Shown: positions 50,608 to 59,488 of the stretch, in pieces | Layout: each line of letters opens with the position of its first letter | How positions within the stretch are numbered: position 1 is the first letter of the stretch | Origin: Bradyrhizobium lupini | Lineage (GTDB): Bacteria > Pseudomonadota > Alphaproteobacteria > Rhizobiales > Xanthobacteraceae | Assembly: GCF_040939785.1 (NCBI RefSeq) | Contig: NZ_CP162553.1 | Span: forward strand, 4,545,001 to 4,609,000 | Reading direction: 5' to 3' | DNA length: 64,000 nucleotides | The notes under the pieces: generated by a model | Database searches by the model: none | Told to the model about the DNA's origin: nothing | What the model saw: only the letters and a program-made list of their open reading frames with translations | Made by a program: the position numbers and the translations under genes

Positions 50608-51279
50608 AGCACTCTCCCAAACGGCCCAGCGACGGGGATCCGTTCAAAAAATGACGTCGGATAAGAGCGCTCCGGCCAGATCGCGCGATGGAGGCGCGAC
50701 GAGCCAAAGACTCACATCAGACTGTGCTGCCGTGGATTGGTTGGGAATGTTCCCGCCCGCACACCTGGCAATGAAGGACAAGCCTTTTCAGTAGCCCGCG
50801 CCGGCGTTGGACTGCCGGTAGAGACCAAAAAAGCCCGATCCGTCGTTGCTTTAAGTCGCGTCCCCCGTTGAGAGCGGGGTGCGCCGGTTCGCCTCCGGCT
50901 GCCAGTCACGGTTGCAAAGAGCAAAGTCACCTTCGACAAGGCATCTCTTTGAGAGAGATGCTGGACGCTCCGGGTTTGCTTTCGTCTTCCGGCGATGAGC
51001 CTTCCGACTTCCACACTTCCGAAGAGCCCCTCGGCTTCTTCACCCCTTGGCGGCTGTCCGGCCTCTTGTCCGGATACCTACCGACTGACACACGACCACA
51101 GGCACGTGCGAAATTGGGCAATCCGCACATAAGTGTTTTGACTCTGCTTCGCAAGAGATTTTTTAGGCTGCGAACAGAATTGCCTAACATCTGCTTGCGC
51201 AGTGTTGCGCGCGCGACGCGAAAGATGAACGCGCGTTAAGTTTTCTGCGCGGCGCGCGTCACTCGCGAGCGTCCGCGCT
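50608..51279 (-). other. 672-base gene-free region: leader of the ornithine decarboxylase gene
   Basis: No protein-coding frame with a credible ribosome site is found. On the minus strand it holds, in order, AT-rich likely promoter sequence (about 51100-51190, TTGCGA with TATGTG at a 17-base gap), a stretch of GGAAG-rich sequence, and the structured leader annotated separately. Small open frames here are probably spurious, though one (50927-51190) could be a leader peptide. Confidence 0.5.
50816..51000 (-). ncRNA. speF-type structured leader RNA upstream of ornithine decarboxylase
   Basis: On the minus strand: GCATCTCT-CTCAA-AGAGATGC (50941-50961, eight pairs), then GCCGG/CCGGC (near 50885-50901), then CCCCG-CTCTCAA-CGGGG (50862-50879), then the tract ACGCGACTTAAAGCAACGAC and GATCGGGCTTTTTTGG. 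The same CTCTCAA loop appears in two hairpins. The Rfam speF motif is a conserved structure upstream of ornithine decarboxylase genes in alphaproteobacteria, and its position and appearance agree. Boundaries are estimated. It probably senses polyamine or ornithine level or affects translation. Confidence 0.6.
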
Positions 51280-51534
51280 TCAGCCGCGCTTCGTGAACGG
51301 CTCGACGCGTTGAGCGGCGCGGATGAAGGCCGTCATCACGAGCACGCCGAGCGCAAACAGCGTGGCCTGAAGGATGTGCGTGCCTTGCTCGCCCAGCCCG
51401 AACAGGATCGCGAGCGCCCAGCCGCCGGCAAACGCCGCGCCGAACACCTCGGCGCCGATCAGGATGGCGGCGCTGACGACGGTGATGACGCTCGGCCAGA
51501 CGATCCGACGGGAAGACGAGGAGGTCGCGTTCAT
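51280..51534 (-). CDS. Small membrane protein of unknown function
   Basis: An 84-residue protein, MNATSSSSRRIVWPSVITVV from ATG 51534, with two hydrophobic segments (VWPSVITVVSAAILIGAEVFGAAFAGGWALAILFGLG and ILQATLFALGVLVMTAFIRAA) and a basic tail VEPFTKRG. It resembles small inner-membrane proteins common next to peptidase genes in this group, but no function is known. It diverges from the M3 peptidase. Confidence 0.7.
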   Translation of the reverse strand: MNATSSSSRRIVWPSVITVVSAAILIGAEVFGAAFAGGWALAILFGLGEQGTHILQATLFALGVLVMTAFIRAAQRVEPFTKRG

Positions 51535-51669
51535 GAGCTCAGGGGTCCTAGGCTTGGAGGGCCGCAATCTCACCGAAAAGGCAGCCGGGAGCAAGGGCAA
51601 ACGGCCCAAAAAAGCCCTATCGCGTGCTATAGCTGGCCGCAACAATCGAGCCACAAATCGGGACTTGTA

Positions 51670-53751
51670 ATGTCAGAACCCCGCCAAACTACGGACTCCG
51701 AGACCAACCCGCTGCTGAAGGCGTGGGTGACGCCGTTTGCGACCCCGCCCTTCGACGAAATCAAGCCGGAGCACTTCCTCCCGGCCTTCGAGCAGGCCTT
51801 CGCCGACCACTCCGCCGAGATCGCAGCGATCACCAACGACCCGACCGCGCCCGACTTCGCCAACACCATCACGGCGCTGGAGCGCTCGGGCAAGCTGCTC
51901 AGCAAGGTCGCGTCGGTCTTCTACGACCTCGTCTCGGCGCATTCCAACCCGGCCATTCTGGAGATCGACAAGGAGGTTTCCTTGCGGATGGCGCGGCACT
52001 GGAATCCGATCATGATGAACGCCGTGCTGTTTGGCCGCATTGCCCAGCTACACGAGAACCGCGCCAATCTCGGTCTGACACCGGAACAGCTCCGCCTGCT
52101 CGAGCGCACCTACACCCGCTTCCACCGCTCCGGCGCCGGCCTCTCCGAAGAGGCCAAGACGCGGATGGCGGAGATCAACGAGAGACTCGCCCAGCTCGGC
52201 ACCAGCTTCAGTCATCATCTGCTCGGCGACGAGCAGGAATGGTTCATGGAGCTCGGCGAAGCCGACCGCCAGGGCCTGCCGGAGAGTTTTGTCGCCAGCG
52301 CCAAGGCTGCGGCGGAAGAACGCGGCATGGCCGGCAAGGCCATCGTCACCCTGTCGCGCTCCTCGGTCGAACAGTTCCTGAAGAGCTCGGCCCGGCGTGA
52401 CCTGCGCGAGAAGGTCTACAAGGCCTTCACCGCGCGGGGCGACAACGGCAATGCCAACGACAACAACGCGACCATCGTCGAGGTCCTGAAGCTGCGCGAG
52501 GAGAGCGCCAATCTCCTGGGTTATCCGACCTTCGCGGCCTACCGGCTCGAGGATTCCATGGCCAAGACGCCGGAAGCGGTGCGCGGCCTTCTGGAGCGGG
52601 TCTGGAAGCCGGCCCGGGCGCGGGCGCTCGCCGACCGCGACGACATGCAGGCGCTGATCACGGAGGAGGGCGGCAATTTCAAGCTCGCCCCCTGGGACTG
52701 GCGCTTCTATGCCGAAAAGCTGCGCCTTCAGCGCGCCAATTTCGACGACGCCGCGATCAAGCCGTATCTCGCGCTCGATCACATGATCGCCGCCGCCTTC
52801 GACTGTGCCACGCGCCTGTTCGGCGTCACTTTCGAGGAGCGCAAGAACGTGCCGGTCTGGCATCCGGACGTCCGGGTCTGGGAGATGAAGGGGCGGGACG
52901 GCAAGCACAAGGCGCTGTTCTATGGCGACTACTTCGCCCGGCCGTCGAAGCGCTCCGGCGCCTGGATGACCTCGCTGCGCGACCAGCAGAAGCTCGACGG
53001 CGAGGTCGCGCCGCTGATCCTCAACATCTGCAACTTCTCCAAGGGCGCGGACGGGGAACCCTCGCTGCTGTCGCCCGACGATGCCCGCACCCTGTTCCAC
53101 GAGTTCGGCCATGGCCTGCACGGCATGCTCTCCAACGTGACCTATCCGTCGCTGTCGGGCACCTCCGTGTTCACCGACTTCGTCGAATTGCCCTCCCAGC
53201 TGTACGAGCATTGGCAGGAGCGGCCCGAGGTGCTGCAAAAGTTTGCCCGCCACTACCAGACCGGCGAGCCGCTGCCGGACGATCTGCTGCAACGGTTCCT
53301 GGCCGCGCGAAAATTCAACCAGGGTTTCGCCACGGTCGAGTTCGTCTCCTCGGCGCTGATCGATCTCGAATTCCACACCCAGCCGGCCTCCGCCGCGCAG
53401 GACGTCCGCGCCTTCGAGAGACGCGAGCTGGAGAAGATCGGCATGCCCGAGGAGATCTCGCTGCGTCACCGTCCGACGCAATTCGGTCACATCTTCACCG
53501 GCGATCATTATGCCGCCGGCTATTACAGCTACATGTGGTCGGAGGTGATGGACGCCGACGCCTTCGGCGCATTCGAGGAAGCCGGCGACATCTTCGATCC
53601 CGCCGTCGCAAAACGCCTGCACGACGACATCTACTCGAGCGGCGGATCGGTCGATCCGGAAGCCGCCTATGAGGCCTTCCGCGGCCGCCCGCCGGAGCCC
53701 GATGCGCTGCTGCGTCGCCGAGGTCTGCTTGACGCCCCGAAGGCGGCCTGA
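51670..53751 (+). CDS. M3-family metallopeptidase (oligopeptidase A / Dcp type)
   Basis: A 693-residue cytoplasmic zinc peptidase. The zinc site is ARTLFHEFGHGLHGMLS (HExxH), with the third-ligand region beyond FTDFVELPSQLYEHW. The flanking GYYSYMWSEVMDADAF is typical of the Dcp/OpdA group. ATG 51670 starts MSEPRQTTDSETNPLLKAW; the frame is open further upstream but unlike protein. It degrades short peptides from proteolysis or signal-peptide fragments. Its stop overlaps the next ATG by one base. Confidence 0.94.
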   Translation: MSEPRQTTDSETNPLLKAWVTPFATPPFDEIKPEHFLPAFEQAFADHSAEIAAITNDPTAPDFANTITALERSGKLLSKVASVFYDLVSAHSNPAILEIDKEVSLRMARHWNPIMMNAVLFGRIAQLHENRANLGLTPEQLRLLERTYTRFHRSGAGLSEEAKTRMAEINERLAQLGTSFSHHLLGDEQEWFMELGEADRQGLPESFVASAKAAAEERGMAGKAIVTLSRSSVEQFLKSSARRDLREKVYKAFTARGDNGNANDNNATIVEVLKLREESANLLGYPTFAAYRLEDSMAKTPEAVRGLLERVWKPARARALADRDDMQALITEEGGNFKLAPWDWRFYAEKLRLQRANFDDAAIKPYLALDHMIAAAFDCATRLFGVTFEERKNVPVWHPDVRVWEMKGRDGKHKALFYGDYFARPSKRSGAWMTSLRDQQKLDGEVAPLILNICNFSKGADGEPSLLSPDDARTLFHEFGHGLHGMLSNVTYPSLSGTSVFTDFVELPSQLYEHWQERPEVLQKFARHYQTGEPLPDDLLQRFLAARKFNQGFATVEFVSSALIDLEFHTQPASAAQDVRAFERRELEKIGMPEEISLRHRPTQFGHIFTGDHYAAGYYSYMWSEVMDADAFGAFEEAGDIFDPAVAKRLHDDIYSSGGSVDPEAAYEAFRGRPPEPDALLRRRGLLDAPKAA

Positions 53752-54389
53752 TGGGCGTGCGCGCCCTGCTCGGGCTGCTGCTCGCCGCTGGCCTCACCTT
53801 TGTGGCCGGGGCGGCGCAGGCGCACCCGCATGTCTGGATCACCGCGACCAGCGAGTTGCTCTATGCCGCGGACGGCACCATCACCGGCGTGCGCCACGCC
53901 TGGACGTTTGACGACATGTTCTCGGCCTATGCCGTGCAGGGGCTCGAGAGCAAGACCAAGGGCGTCTATACCCGCGAGGAGCTCGGACCGCTGGCGCAGA
54001 CCAATGTCGAGTCGCTGAAGGAATATGCCTACTTCACCTTCGCGCGAGCCGACGGCAAGAAGGAGCGATTCCAGGAGCCGGTCGACTACTTCCTCGACTA
54101 CAAGGATACGGTCCTGACCCTGCACTTCACGCTGCCGCTGAAGAATCCGGTCAAGCCCAAGCAATTGATGCTCGAAGTGTTCGACCGCTCATTCTTCATC
54201 GACTTCCAGATGGCCAAGGACAACCCGATCAAGCTGGTCGGCGCGCCCGCCGGCTGCCAGATGAAACTTGAGCGGCCGAGCGACGGCACCGCGAGTGCGC
54301 AGAAGCTCAACGAGCAGACCTTCATGAACGGCGAGAACTCCAATTTCGGCATGATGTTCGCCAACAAGATCACGGTGGATTGCCCTTGA
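53751..54389 (+). CDS. DUF1007 exported protein, partner of NicO transporter
   Basis: A 212-residue protein with signal peptide MGVRALLGLLLAAGLTFVAGAAQA, then HPHVWITATSELLYAADGTI and WTFDDMFSAYAVQGL, the DUF1007 hallmark. Paired His and Asp suggest divalent metal binding in the periplasm. It ends in QTFMNGENSNFGMMFANKITVDC. DUF1007 proteins are generally coded beside NicO/RcnA-type transporters, as here, and are thought to bind or pass Ni/Co/Zn. It overlaps both neighbours. Confidence 0.88.
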   Translation: MGVRALLGLLLAAGLTFVAGAAQAHPHVWITATSELLYAADGTITGVRHAWTFDDMFSAYAVQGLESKTKGVYTREELGPLAQTNVESLKEYAYFTFARADGKKERFQEPVDYFLDYKDTVLTLHFTLPLKNPVKPKQLMLEVFDRSFFIDFQMAKDNPIKLVGAPAGCQMKLERPSDGTASAQKLNEQTFMNGENSNFGMMFANKITVDCP

Positions 54390-55471
54390 TCGGTCGTCTT
54401 CGTTCGCCGCTTGCCCGCGGGCTTCTCGCCTGCGCCGCCGTTATTGTCGTGCTGGGCGTGGCCGATGCCGCGCTGCATGATCTCCTTGCCCAGAACCCGT
54501 TCGGCGCGCCGCGGCCAGCCCCGGCGGCCGAGCCTGAGGCCAGTGGCCTCATCGGCTGGCTCTTGGCAAAACAATCGGAATTTTATCGCCAGATGTCGGC
54601 GACCATTCGCGCCGCCAAGTCCGACGGCTCGGCGGTGTGGACGCTGCTCTTCATCTCCTTTGCCTACGGCATCTTCCACGCCGCAGGGCCCGGCCACGGC
54701 AAGGCGGTGATCGCCTCCTATCTCGTCGCCAATCGCGAGACCGCCCGGCGCGGCATCGTGCTGTCGTTTGCATCGGCGTTGATGCAGTCGCTGGTGGCGA
54801 TCCTGATTGTCGGCATCTCGGCCTGGGTGCTGAATGCGACCGCCAGGACCATGTGCAAGGCGGAAGGCGCGATCGAGATCGCAAGCTACGCCCTGATCGC
54901 GCTTTTCGGCCTGCGCCTGGTCTGGGTCAAGGGCCGCACCTTCATCCGTGCGCTGCAGGCGGTTCAGCCGGTGCCGGCGATCGCGGGCGTGCCGCATGAC
55001 CATCATGATCACGGTCACCACCATCATCGTCACGATCATGCGCACGCCCATCATCACCACGCGCATCACCACGTTCATGACGAGCATTGCGGCCATTCCC
55101 ACGGCGCCATGCCGAGCGAGCTCGCCGGCCCCGGAGGCTGGGGACGCGGCTTTACCGCGATCCTGACCGTCGGCATCCGTCCCTGTTCGGGCGCGATCCT
55201 GGTGCTGGTGTTCGCGTTGGCCCAAGGCCTGTTCTGGGCCGGCATCGCCGCAACTCTGCTGATGGGGCTCGGCACCGCGATCACCGTCGCGGTCATTGCC
55301 CTGGTCGCCGTCTCCGCCCAGGACATCGCCGCCCGCCTGAGCGCCGGACGCGACGGCAACGGCGCGCTGTTCATGCGCGGCATCGAAATCGCCGCCGCCG
55401 GCCTCGTGCTGCTGTTCGGTGCAGGCCTGTTGTTGGGTTACATCGCGGCCGAACGGACGACGTGTTTCTGA
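54380..55471 (+). CDS. Nickel/cobalt transporter, NicO/RcnA family
   Basis: A membrane transporter of about 361 residues with six spans. Signatures include AYGIFHAAGPGHGKAVIASYLVA and TVGIRPCSGAILVLVFALAQGL. Between spans 3 and 4 lies a long His-rich loop (HDHHDHGHHHHRHDHAHAHH continuing into HVHDEHCGHSHG), a metal-binding region. Ni/Co efflux is usual for RcnA-like members with such loops. Starts at TTG 54380 or 54386, overlapping the DUF1007 stop. Operates with DUF1007. Confidence 0.9.
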   Translation: MPLIGRLRSPLARGLLACAAVIVVLGVADAALHDLLAQNPFGAPRPAPAAEPEASGLIGWLLAKQSEFYRQMSATIRAAKSDGSAVWTLLFISFAYGIFHAAGPGHGKAVIASYLVANRETARRGIVLSFASALMQSLVAILIVGISAWVLNATARTMCKAEGAIEIASYALIALFGLRLVWVKGRTFIRALQAVQPVPAIAGVPHDHHDHGHHHHRHDHAHAHHHHAHHHVHDEHCGHSHGAMPSELAGPGGWGRGFTAILTVGIRPCSGAILVLVFALAQGLFWAGIAATLLMGLGTAITVAVIALVAVSAQDIAARLSAGRDGNGALFMRGIEIAAAGLVLLFGAGLLLGYIAAERTTCF

Positions 55472-55476
55472 GTTTT

Positions 55477-55625
55477 TCCCTCTCCCCTTGTGGGCGAGGG
55501 TGGCTCGCCGCGTAGCGGCGAGACGGGTGAGGGGTTGTCTCCGCGAGCGATCCTCTTGCAGCTGCGTTCGCCGATAGAACTCCTCATCCGGCGCTTCGCG
55601 CCACCTTCTCCCACAAAGGGAGAGT
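55477..55625. repeat. Palindromic intergenic repeat, family B (copy 2)
   Basis: TTCCCTCTCCCCTTGTGGGC and CCTTCTCCCACAAAGGGAGAG are inverted outer arms; inner CTCGCCGCGTAGCGGCGAG (CTCGCCGC/GCGGCGAG) forms a hairpin, and GGGTGAGGGG and CTCATCCGGCGCTTCGCGCC are further arms. Same layout as 15878-16026. It lies between convergent NicO and MAPEG genes and may also act as a terminator. Confidence 0.75.
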
Positions 55626-56023
55626 CACACCGGCAAGAACTGCTTCAACGCCGGCATGAAGAAGATCCCGAGATTGATCGCAAAGCCGATGCTCCAGAGG
55701 ATGGAGCGCAGCGTCGGGCGGTTCCCGAGATAGGTCAGCACATAGGCGATCCGTACGATCAGGAACAGCACCGCGAGCTCGTCGATCATCCGCTGCGGCG
55801 AGTCCCGGAATTCGGCCAGCAGCACCGCGAAGGCGAAGAACGGAAAGGTCTCGATACCATTCTGGTGGGCGCCGAGCGCGCGCTGCGCGATGGCCTCTTC
55901 GTAGAAGGCGGGATCGCGCGGGCGTGAATTGTCGAACCCGCGAAACCTGATCCATTTGACCGAGACGATCGTCACCAAATAGAGCAGCAACGCTCCGAAG
56001 ACGCACCATTCCGCGAGTGTCAT
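55625..56023 (-). CDS. MAPEG-family membrane protein
   Basis: A 132-residue protein with four hydrophobic spans, the MAPEG size. It opens MTLAEWCVFGALLLYLVTIVSV, and has the family pattern PAFYEEAIAQRALGAHQNGIETFPFFAFAVLLAE (the conserved RxxxAxxNxxE-type stretch) and AYVLTYLGNRPTLRSILW. MAPEG proteins act in eicosanoid and glutathione metabolism in animals; bacterial roles are unknown. Ribosome site GGGAGGAAAG precedes ATG 56023. Confidence 0.88.
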   Translation of the reverse strand: MTLAEWCVFGALLLYLVTIVSVKWIRFRGFDNSRPRDPAFYEEAIAQRALGAHQNGIETFPFFAFAVLLAEFRDSPQRMIDELAVLFLIVRIAYVLTYLGNRPTLRSILWSIGFAINLGIFFMPALKQFLPV

Positions 56024-56104
56024 CTTTCCTCCCCCGCCTCGGTGCGACCCTAGCGAAACCGGCCTGATCTTGACAAGCTCGGGGCAACGCGCGACCCAAC
56101 GAGC

Positions 56105-57142
56105 ATGACAACCCTAGCCCCTCTCAAGACCACGAAGCCGCTGCCTCAGTCCGGCCAGCCGCGCGTCGGCGTACTCCTGGTCAATCTCGGCACGCCCGAT
56201 ACCGCCGACACGCGCGGCGTGCGGGTCTATCTGAAGGAGTTCCTCTCGGACGCCCGCGTCATCGAGGATCAGGGCTTGATCTGGAAGCTGGTGCTGAACG
56301 GCATCATCCTGCGCACCCGCCCCCGCGCCAAGGCGCGCGATTATCTCAAGATCTGGAACACCGAGAAGAACGAGTCGCCGCTCAAGACCATCACGCGCTC
56401 GCAGAGCGACAAGCTCGGAGCCATGCTGTCGGACCGCGACCAGGTCACGGTGGAATGGGCTATGCGCTACGGCAATCCCTCGATCAAGTCGGGCGTCGAT
56501 GCGCTGATTGCGAAGGGCTGCGATCGCATTCTTGCCGTCCCCCTCTATCCGCAATATTCCGCCGCGACGTCGGCCACCGTCTGCGATGAGGTGTTTCGCG
56601 TGCTTGCGCGGCTGCGCGCGCAGCCGACGCTGCGGGTGACGCCGTCTTACTACGAGGACGAAGCCTATATCGAGGCGCTCGCCACCTCGATCGAGACGCA
56701 TCTGGCGAGCCTGTCGTTCAAGCCAGAGCTGATCGTCGCCTCCTTCCACGGCATGCCGAAGGCCTATGTCGACAAGGGCGACCCCTATCAGGACCAATGC
56801 GTGGCGACCACCGAGGCGCTGCGGCGCCGGCTCGGCATGGACGAGACAAAGCTGCTGCTGACCTTCCAGTCGCGCTTCGGATTCGACGAGTGGCTGCAGC
56901 CCTACACTGACAAGACCATGGAGCGTCTGGCGAAAGAGGGCGTGCGCCGTATCGCGGTGATCACGCCGGGTTTTTCCGCCGACTGCCTGGAGACGCTGGA
57001 GGAGATCGCGCAGGAGAATGCCGAGATCTTCAAGCACAATGGCGGGGAGCAGTTTTCCGCGATCCCCTGCCTCAACGACAGCGACCCCGGCATGGATGTG
57101 ATCCGAACGCTGGTGCTGCGCGAGCTCCAGGGCTGGATATAG
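56105..57142 (+). CDS. hemH: Ferrochelatase
   Basis: A 345-residue protein that inserts Fe2+ into protoporphyrin IX, the last step of protohaem synthesis. Signatures: GVLLVNLGTPD, VYLKEFLSDARVIE, PLYPQYSAATSATVCDEV, VASFHGMPKAYVDKGDPYQDQC (metal His and acidic partner) and GFSADCLETLEEIAQEN. Length and motif order are standard for the proteobacterial enzyme. The first 20 residues are a variable extension. Likely membrane-associated at the cytoplasmic face. Confidence 0.97.
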   Translation: MTTLAPLKTTKPLPQSGQPRVGVLLVNLGTPDTADTRGVRVYLKEFLSDARVIEDQGLIWKLVLNGIILRTRPRAKARDYLKIWNTEKNESPLKTITRSQSDKLGAMLSDRDQVTVEWAMRYGNPSIKSGVDALIAKGCDRILAVPLYPQYSAATSATVCDEVFRVLARLRAQPTLRVTPSYYEDEAYIEALATSIETHLASLSFKPELIVASFHGMPKAYVDKGDPYQDQCVATTEALRRRLGMDETKLLLTFQSRFGFDEWLQPYTDKTMERLAKEGVRRIAVITPGFSADCLETLEEIAQENAEIFKHNGGEQFSAIPCLNDSDPGMDVIRTLVLRELQGWI

Positions 57143-57167
57143 TGAGCCTGGATCCGAGGAGCGCCCC

Positions 57168-58142
57168 ATGAACCGCCGCGAGGTTCTGGCGCTTCTTGGG
57201 GTGACCACGATGCTGCCGGCCTCGGTGCTGGCGCAAGCGAATGCGACGCGCCGGCTCGGCGTGCTCTCGGTCACTGCGGCGGACGATGCGATCGGGCAGA
57301 CGCGTAGCGCGGTCCTGGTCGAGGCGCTTGCCGGCCATGGCTGGAAGGAGGACGGCAGCCTTGAGATCGATTGGCGCAACGGCGGCGGCGACCGCGCGCG
57401 GATCGCGCAACTCGCCGACGAACTCGTGGCGCTCAAGCCCGACATCCTGCTTGCGGTCGGCACGCCCTCAGTGGAGGAGCTGCGCCAGCGCACGACGACG
57501 ATCCCGATCGTTTTCGCCGTCGTCACCGATCCTGTCAGCCAGGGCTTTGTCCAGAATCTCGCCCATCCCGGCGGCAATATCACCGGCTTCACCGATTACG
57601 ACGGCCCGCTGGCCGGCAAATGGCTGGAGATGCTTACGCAGGTCGTGCCAAAGCCGTCACGCGTTTCCGTCGTCTACAATCCCGCCACCGCGCCGTTCGC
57701 GCCGCTGATGCTGCGGACGATCGAAGACGCCGGCCGCGCGCTCGATGTGACGGTGGTGCCCGCGCCGGTCCATGACACGGCCTCGATCGCCGCCCTGGCC
57801 TTGCGGAAAGACGGCGGCCTGCTGGTGCTGCCGGATTTCTTCACCATGTCCAACCGTGCGCTTCTCCTGGCAGCCATCAATGAAGCGCGCGTGCCGGCGG
57901 TGTTCTGGAGCCGGACCTTCGTCGACGAGGGTGGCTTGATGTCCTACAGCACCGACAGCGCCGAGCAGCTCCGCCGCGCCGCCACCTATATCGATCGCAT
58001 CCTGAAGGGTGCGCGAGCGGCCGACTTGCCGGTCCAGAATCCGACCACGTTCGAGCTGGCGATCAACTTGAAGACGGCCAAGGCGATCGGCGTCACGCTT
58101 CCGCCAAGCCTGCTCGCAACCGCGAACGAGGTCATCGAGTAG
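57168..58142 (+). CDS. ABC transporter substrate-binding protein (PF04392-like)
   Basis: A 324-residue exported receptor. The N-terminus MNRREVLALLGVTTMLPASV resembles a twin-arginine or Sec signal ending ASVLAQ. The mature protein has the ABC_sub_bind pattern: RLGVLSVTAAD, LADELVALKPDILLAVGTPSVEELRQ, IPIVFAVVTDPVSQGFVQNLAHPGGNITGFT and ELAINLKTAKAIGVTLPPSLLA. The ligand (perhaps a purine, sugar or aromatic amino acid) is unknown. No permease is adjacent. It follows hemH by 25 bases. Confidence 0.88.
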   Translation: MNRREVLALLGVTTMLPASVLAQANATRRLGVLSVTAADDAIGQTRSAVLVEALAGHGWKEDGSLEIDWRNGGGDRARIAQLADELVALKPDILLAVGTPSVEELRQRTTTIPIVFAVVTDPVSQGFVQNLAHPGGNITGFTDYDGPLAGKWLEMLTQVVPKPSRVSVVYNPATAPFAPLMLRTIEDAGRALDVTVVPAPVHDTASIAALALRKDGGLLVLPDFFTMSNRALLLAAINEARVPAVFWSRTFVDEGGLMSYSTDSAEQLRRAATYIDRILKGARAADLPVQNPTTFELAINLKTAKAIGVTLPPSLLATANEVIE

Positions 58143-58416
58143 GATTTGGCTGCGACCGCCGGATTCGTTAACGTCGTCGCTAGGTGTGCGCCAGCACGCT
58201 TTCAAGAGCGCCTCGCAAATACATAATCGCGACCATTCCCTCTCCCGGTGTCTTGTGTAGAATCCTACCGATGCCGAAATCAGGCACGACCGCTGAGCCT
58301 TGAATCCTTCTGAACTCTTTACTGAACGCTTTACTGAACCCTTGGGGTCGTGATCCCGACCAATGACAGCGCGGAAAAGGCCTTTTCCCGCCAATCTTTT
58401 CCGCCTTGGAGGAAAT

Positions 58417-59418
58417 ATGAGCGGTTTCGACATTTTCGCGATTGTTCTGGTCTTGCTCGTCATCGTCACGCTGGTGGCCGGCGTGAAGACGGTGCCGCAG
58501 GGCTATGACTGGACCATCGAGCGGTTCGGCAAATACACCCAGACGCTGAGCCCCGGGCTCAATCTGATCGTGCCCTATTTCGATCGCGTCGGACGCAAGA
58601 TCAACATGATGGAGCAGGTGATCGACATTCCCGAGCAGGAGGTGATCACCAAGGACAACGCCACCGTGACGGTCGACGGCGTCGCCTTCTTTCAGGTGTT
58701 CGATGCCGCCAAGGCGAGCTACGAGGTCTCTAACCTGACCCAAGCCGTCACCGTGCTGACCATGACCAACATCCGTTCGGTGATGGGTTCGATGGATCTC
58801 GACCAGGTGTTGTCGCACCGCGACGAAATCAACGAGCGCCTGCTGCGTGTAGTCGATGCCGCCGTCTCGCCCTGGGGCCTCAAGGTCAATCGTATCGAGA
58901 TCAAGGACATTGTGCCGCCGGCGGACCTCGTCGAAGCCATGGGCCGACAGATGAAGGCCGAGCGCGTCAAACGCGCCGACATCCTTCAGGCCGAAGGTGC
59001 ACGCCAGTCCGAGATCCTGCGCGCAGAGGGTGCCAAGCAGGGCCAGATCCTCCAGGCGGAAGGTCGCCGCGAGGCCGCCTTCCGCGACGCCGAAGCACGC
59101 GAGCGGTCGGCGGAAGCTGAGGCCAAGGCGACGCAGATGGTCAGTGAAGCCATTGCCAAGGGCGACGTCGCGGCGCTGAACTACTTTATCGCCGACAAAT
59201 ATATCAAGGCGTTCGGGCAGTTTTCGGACTCGCCGAACCAGAAGATCATCATGCTGCCGATCGAGGCCACCAGCATGCTCGGCTCGCTCGCCGGCATCGG
59301 CGAGATCGCCAAGGCAACGTTCGGCGAGAGTGCGGCATCCGCCGCTGCCGCCGCTCGTCGCGGTTCGGTGCCGACGACTGGGAGCACGCCCCCGGCGGTG
59401 CCGCCGCGGCAGGGGTAA
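58417..59418 (+). CDS. SPFH/stomatin-like membrane protein (QmcA type)
   Basis: A 333-residue protein with one N-terminal span (MSGFDIFAIVLVLLVIVTLV) and an SPFH domain: VPQGYDWTIERFGKYTQTLSPGLNLIVPYFDRV and DIPEQEVITKDNATVTVDGV. A coiled-coil repeats RQSEILRAEGAKQGQILQAEG. TTGGAGGAAAT before ATG 58417 decides the start over an earlier ATG. Together with the NfeD protein it forms a known membrane-quality-control pair. Membrane microdomains or protease regulation are probable. Confidence 0.94.
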   Translation: MSGFDIFAIVLVLLVIVTLVAGVKTVPQGYDWTIERFGKYTQTLSPGLNLIVPYFDRVGRKINMMEQVIDIPEQEVITKDNATVTVDGVAFFQVFDAAKASYEVSNLTQAVTVLTMTNIRSVMGSMDLDQVLSHRDEINERLLRVVDAAVSPWGLKVNRIEIKDIVPPADLVEAMGRQMKAERVKRADILQAEGARQSEILRAEGAKQGQILQAEGRREAAFRDAEARERSAEAEAKATQMVSEAIAKGDVAALNYFIADKYIKAFGQFSDSPNQKIIMLPIEATSMLGSLAGIGEIAKATFGESAASAAAAARRGSVPTTGSTPPAVPPRQG

Positions 59419-59488
59419 AGCGCATGCCCCGGAAAAGTGGACACCGGTTTTCCGACAAGGGCATGCGCCATTTCAAAGAGGTCGTGTC

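Noticed and set aside
50712..51239. Overlapping open frames on both strands upstream of ornithine decarboxylase
   Set aside because: No ribosome sites with protein-like composition; the hairpins and AT content fit a leader RNA. A short leader peptide remains possible.
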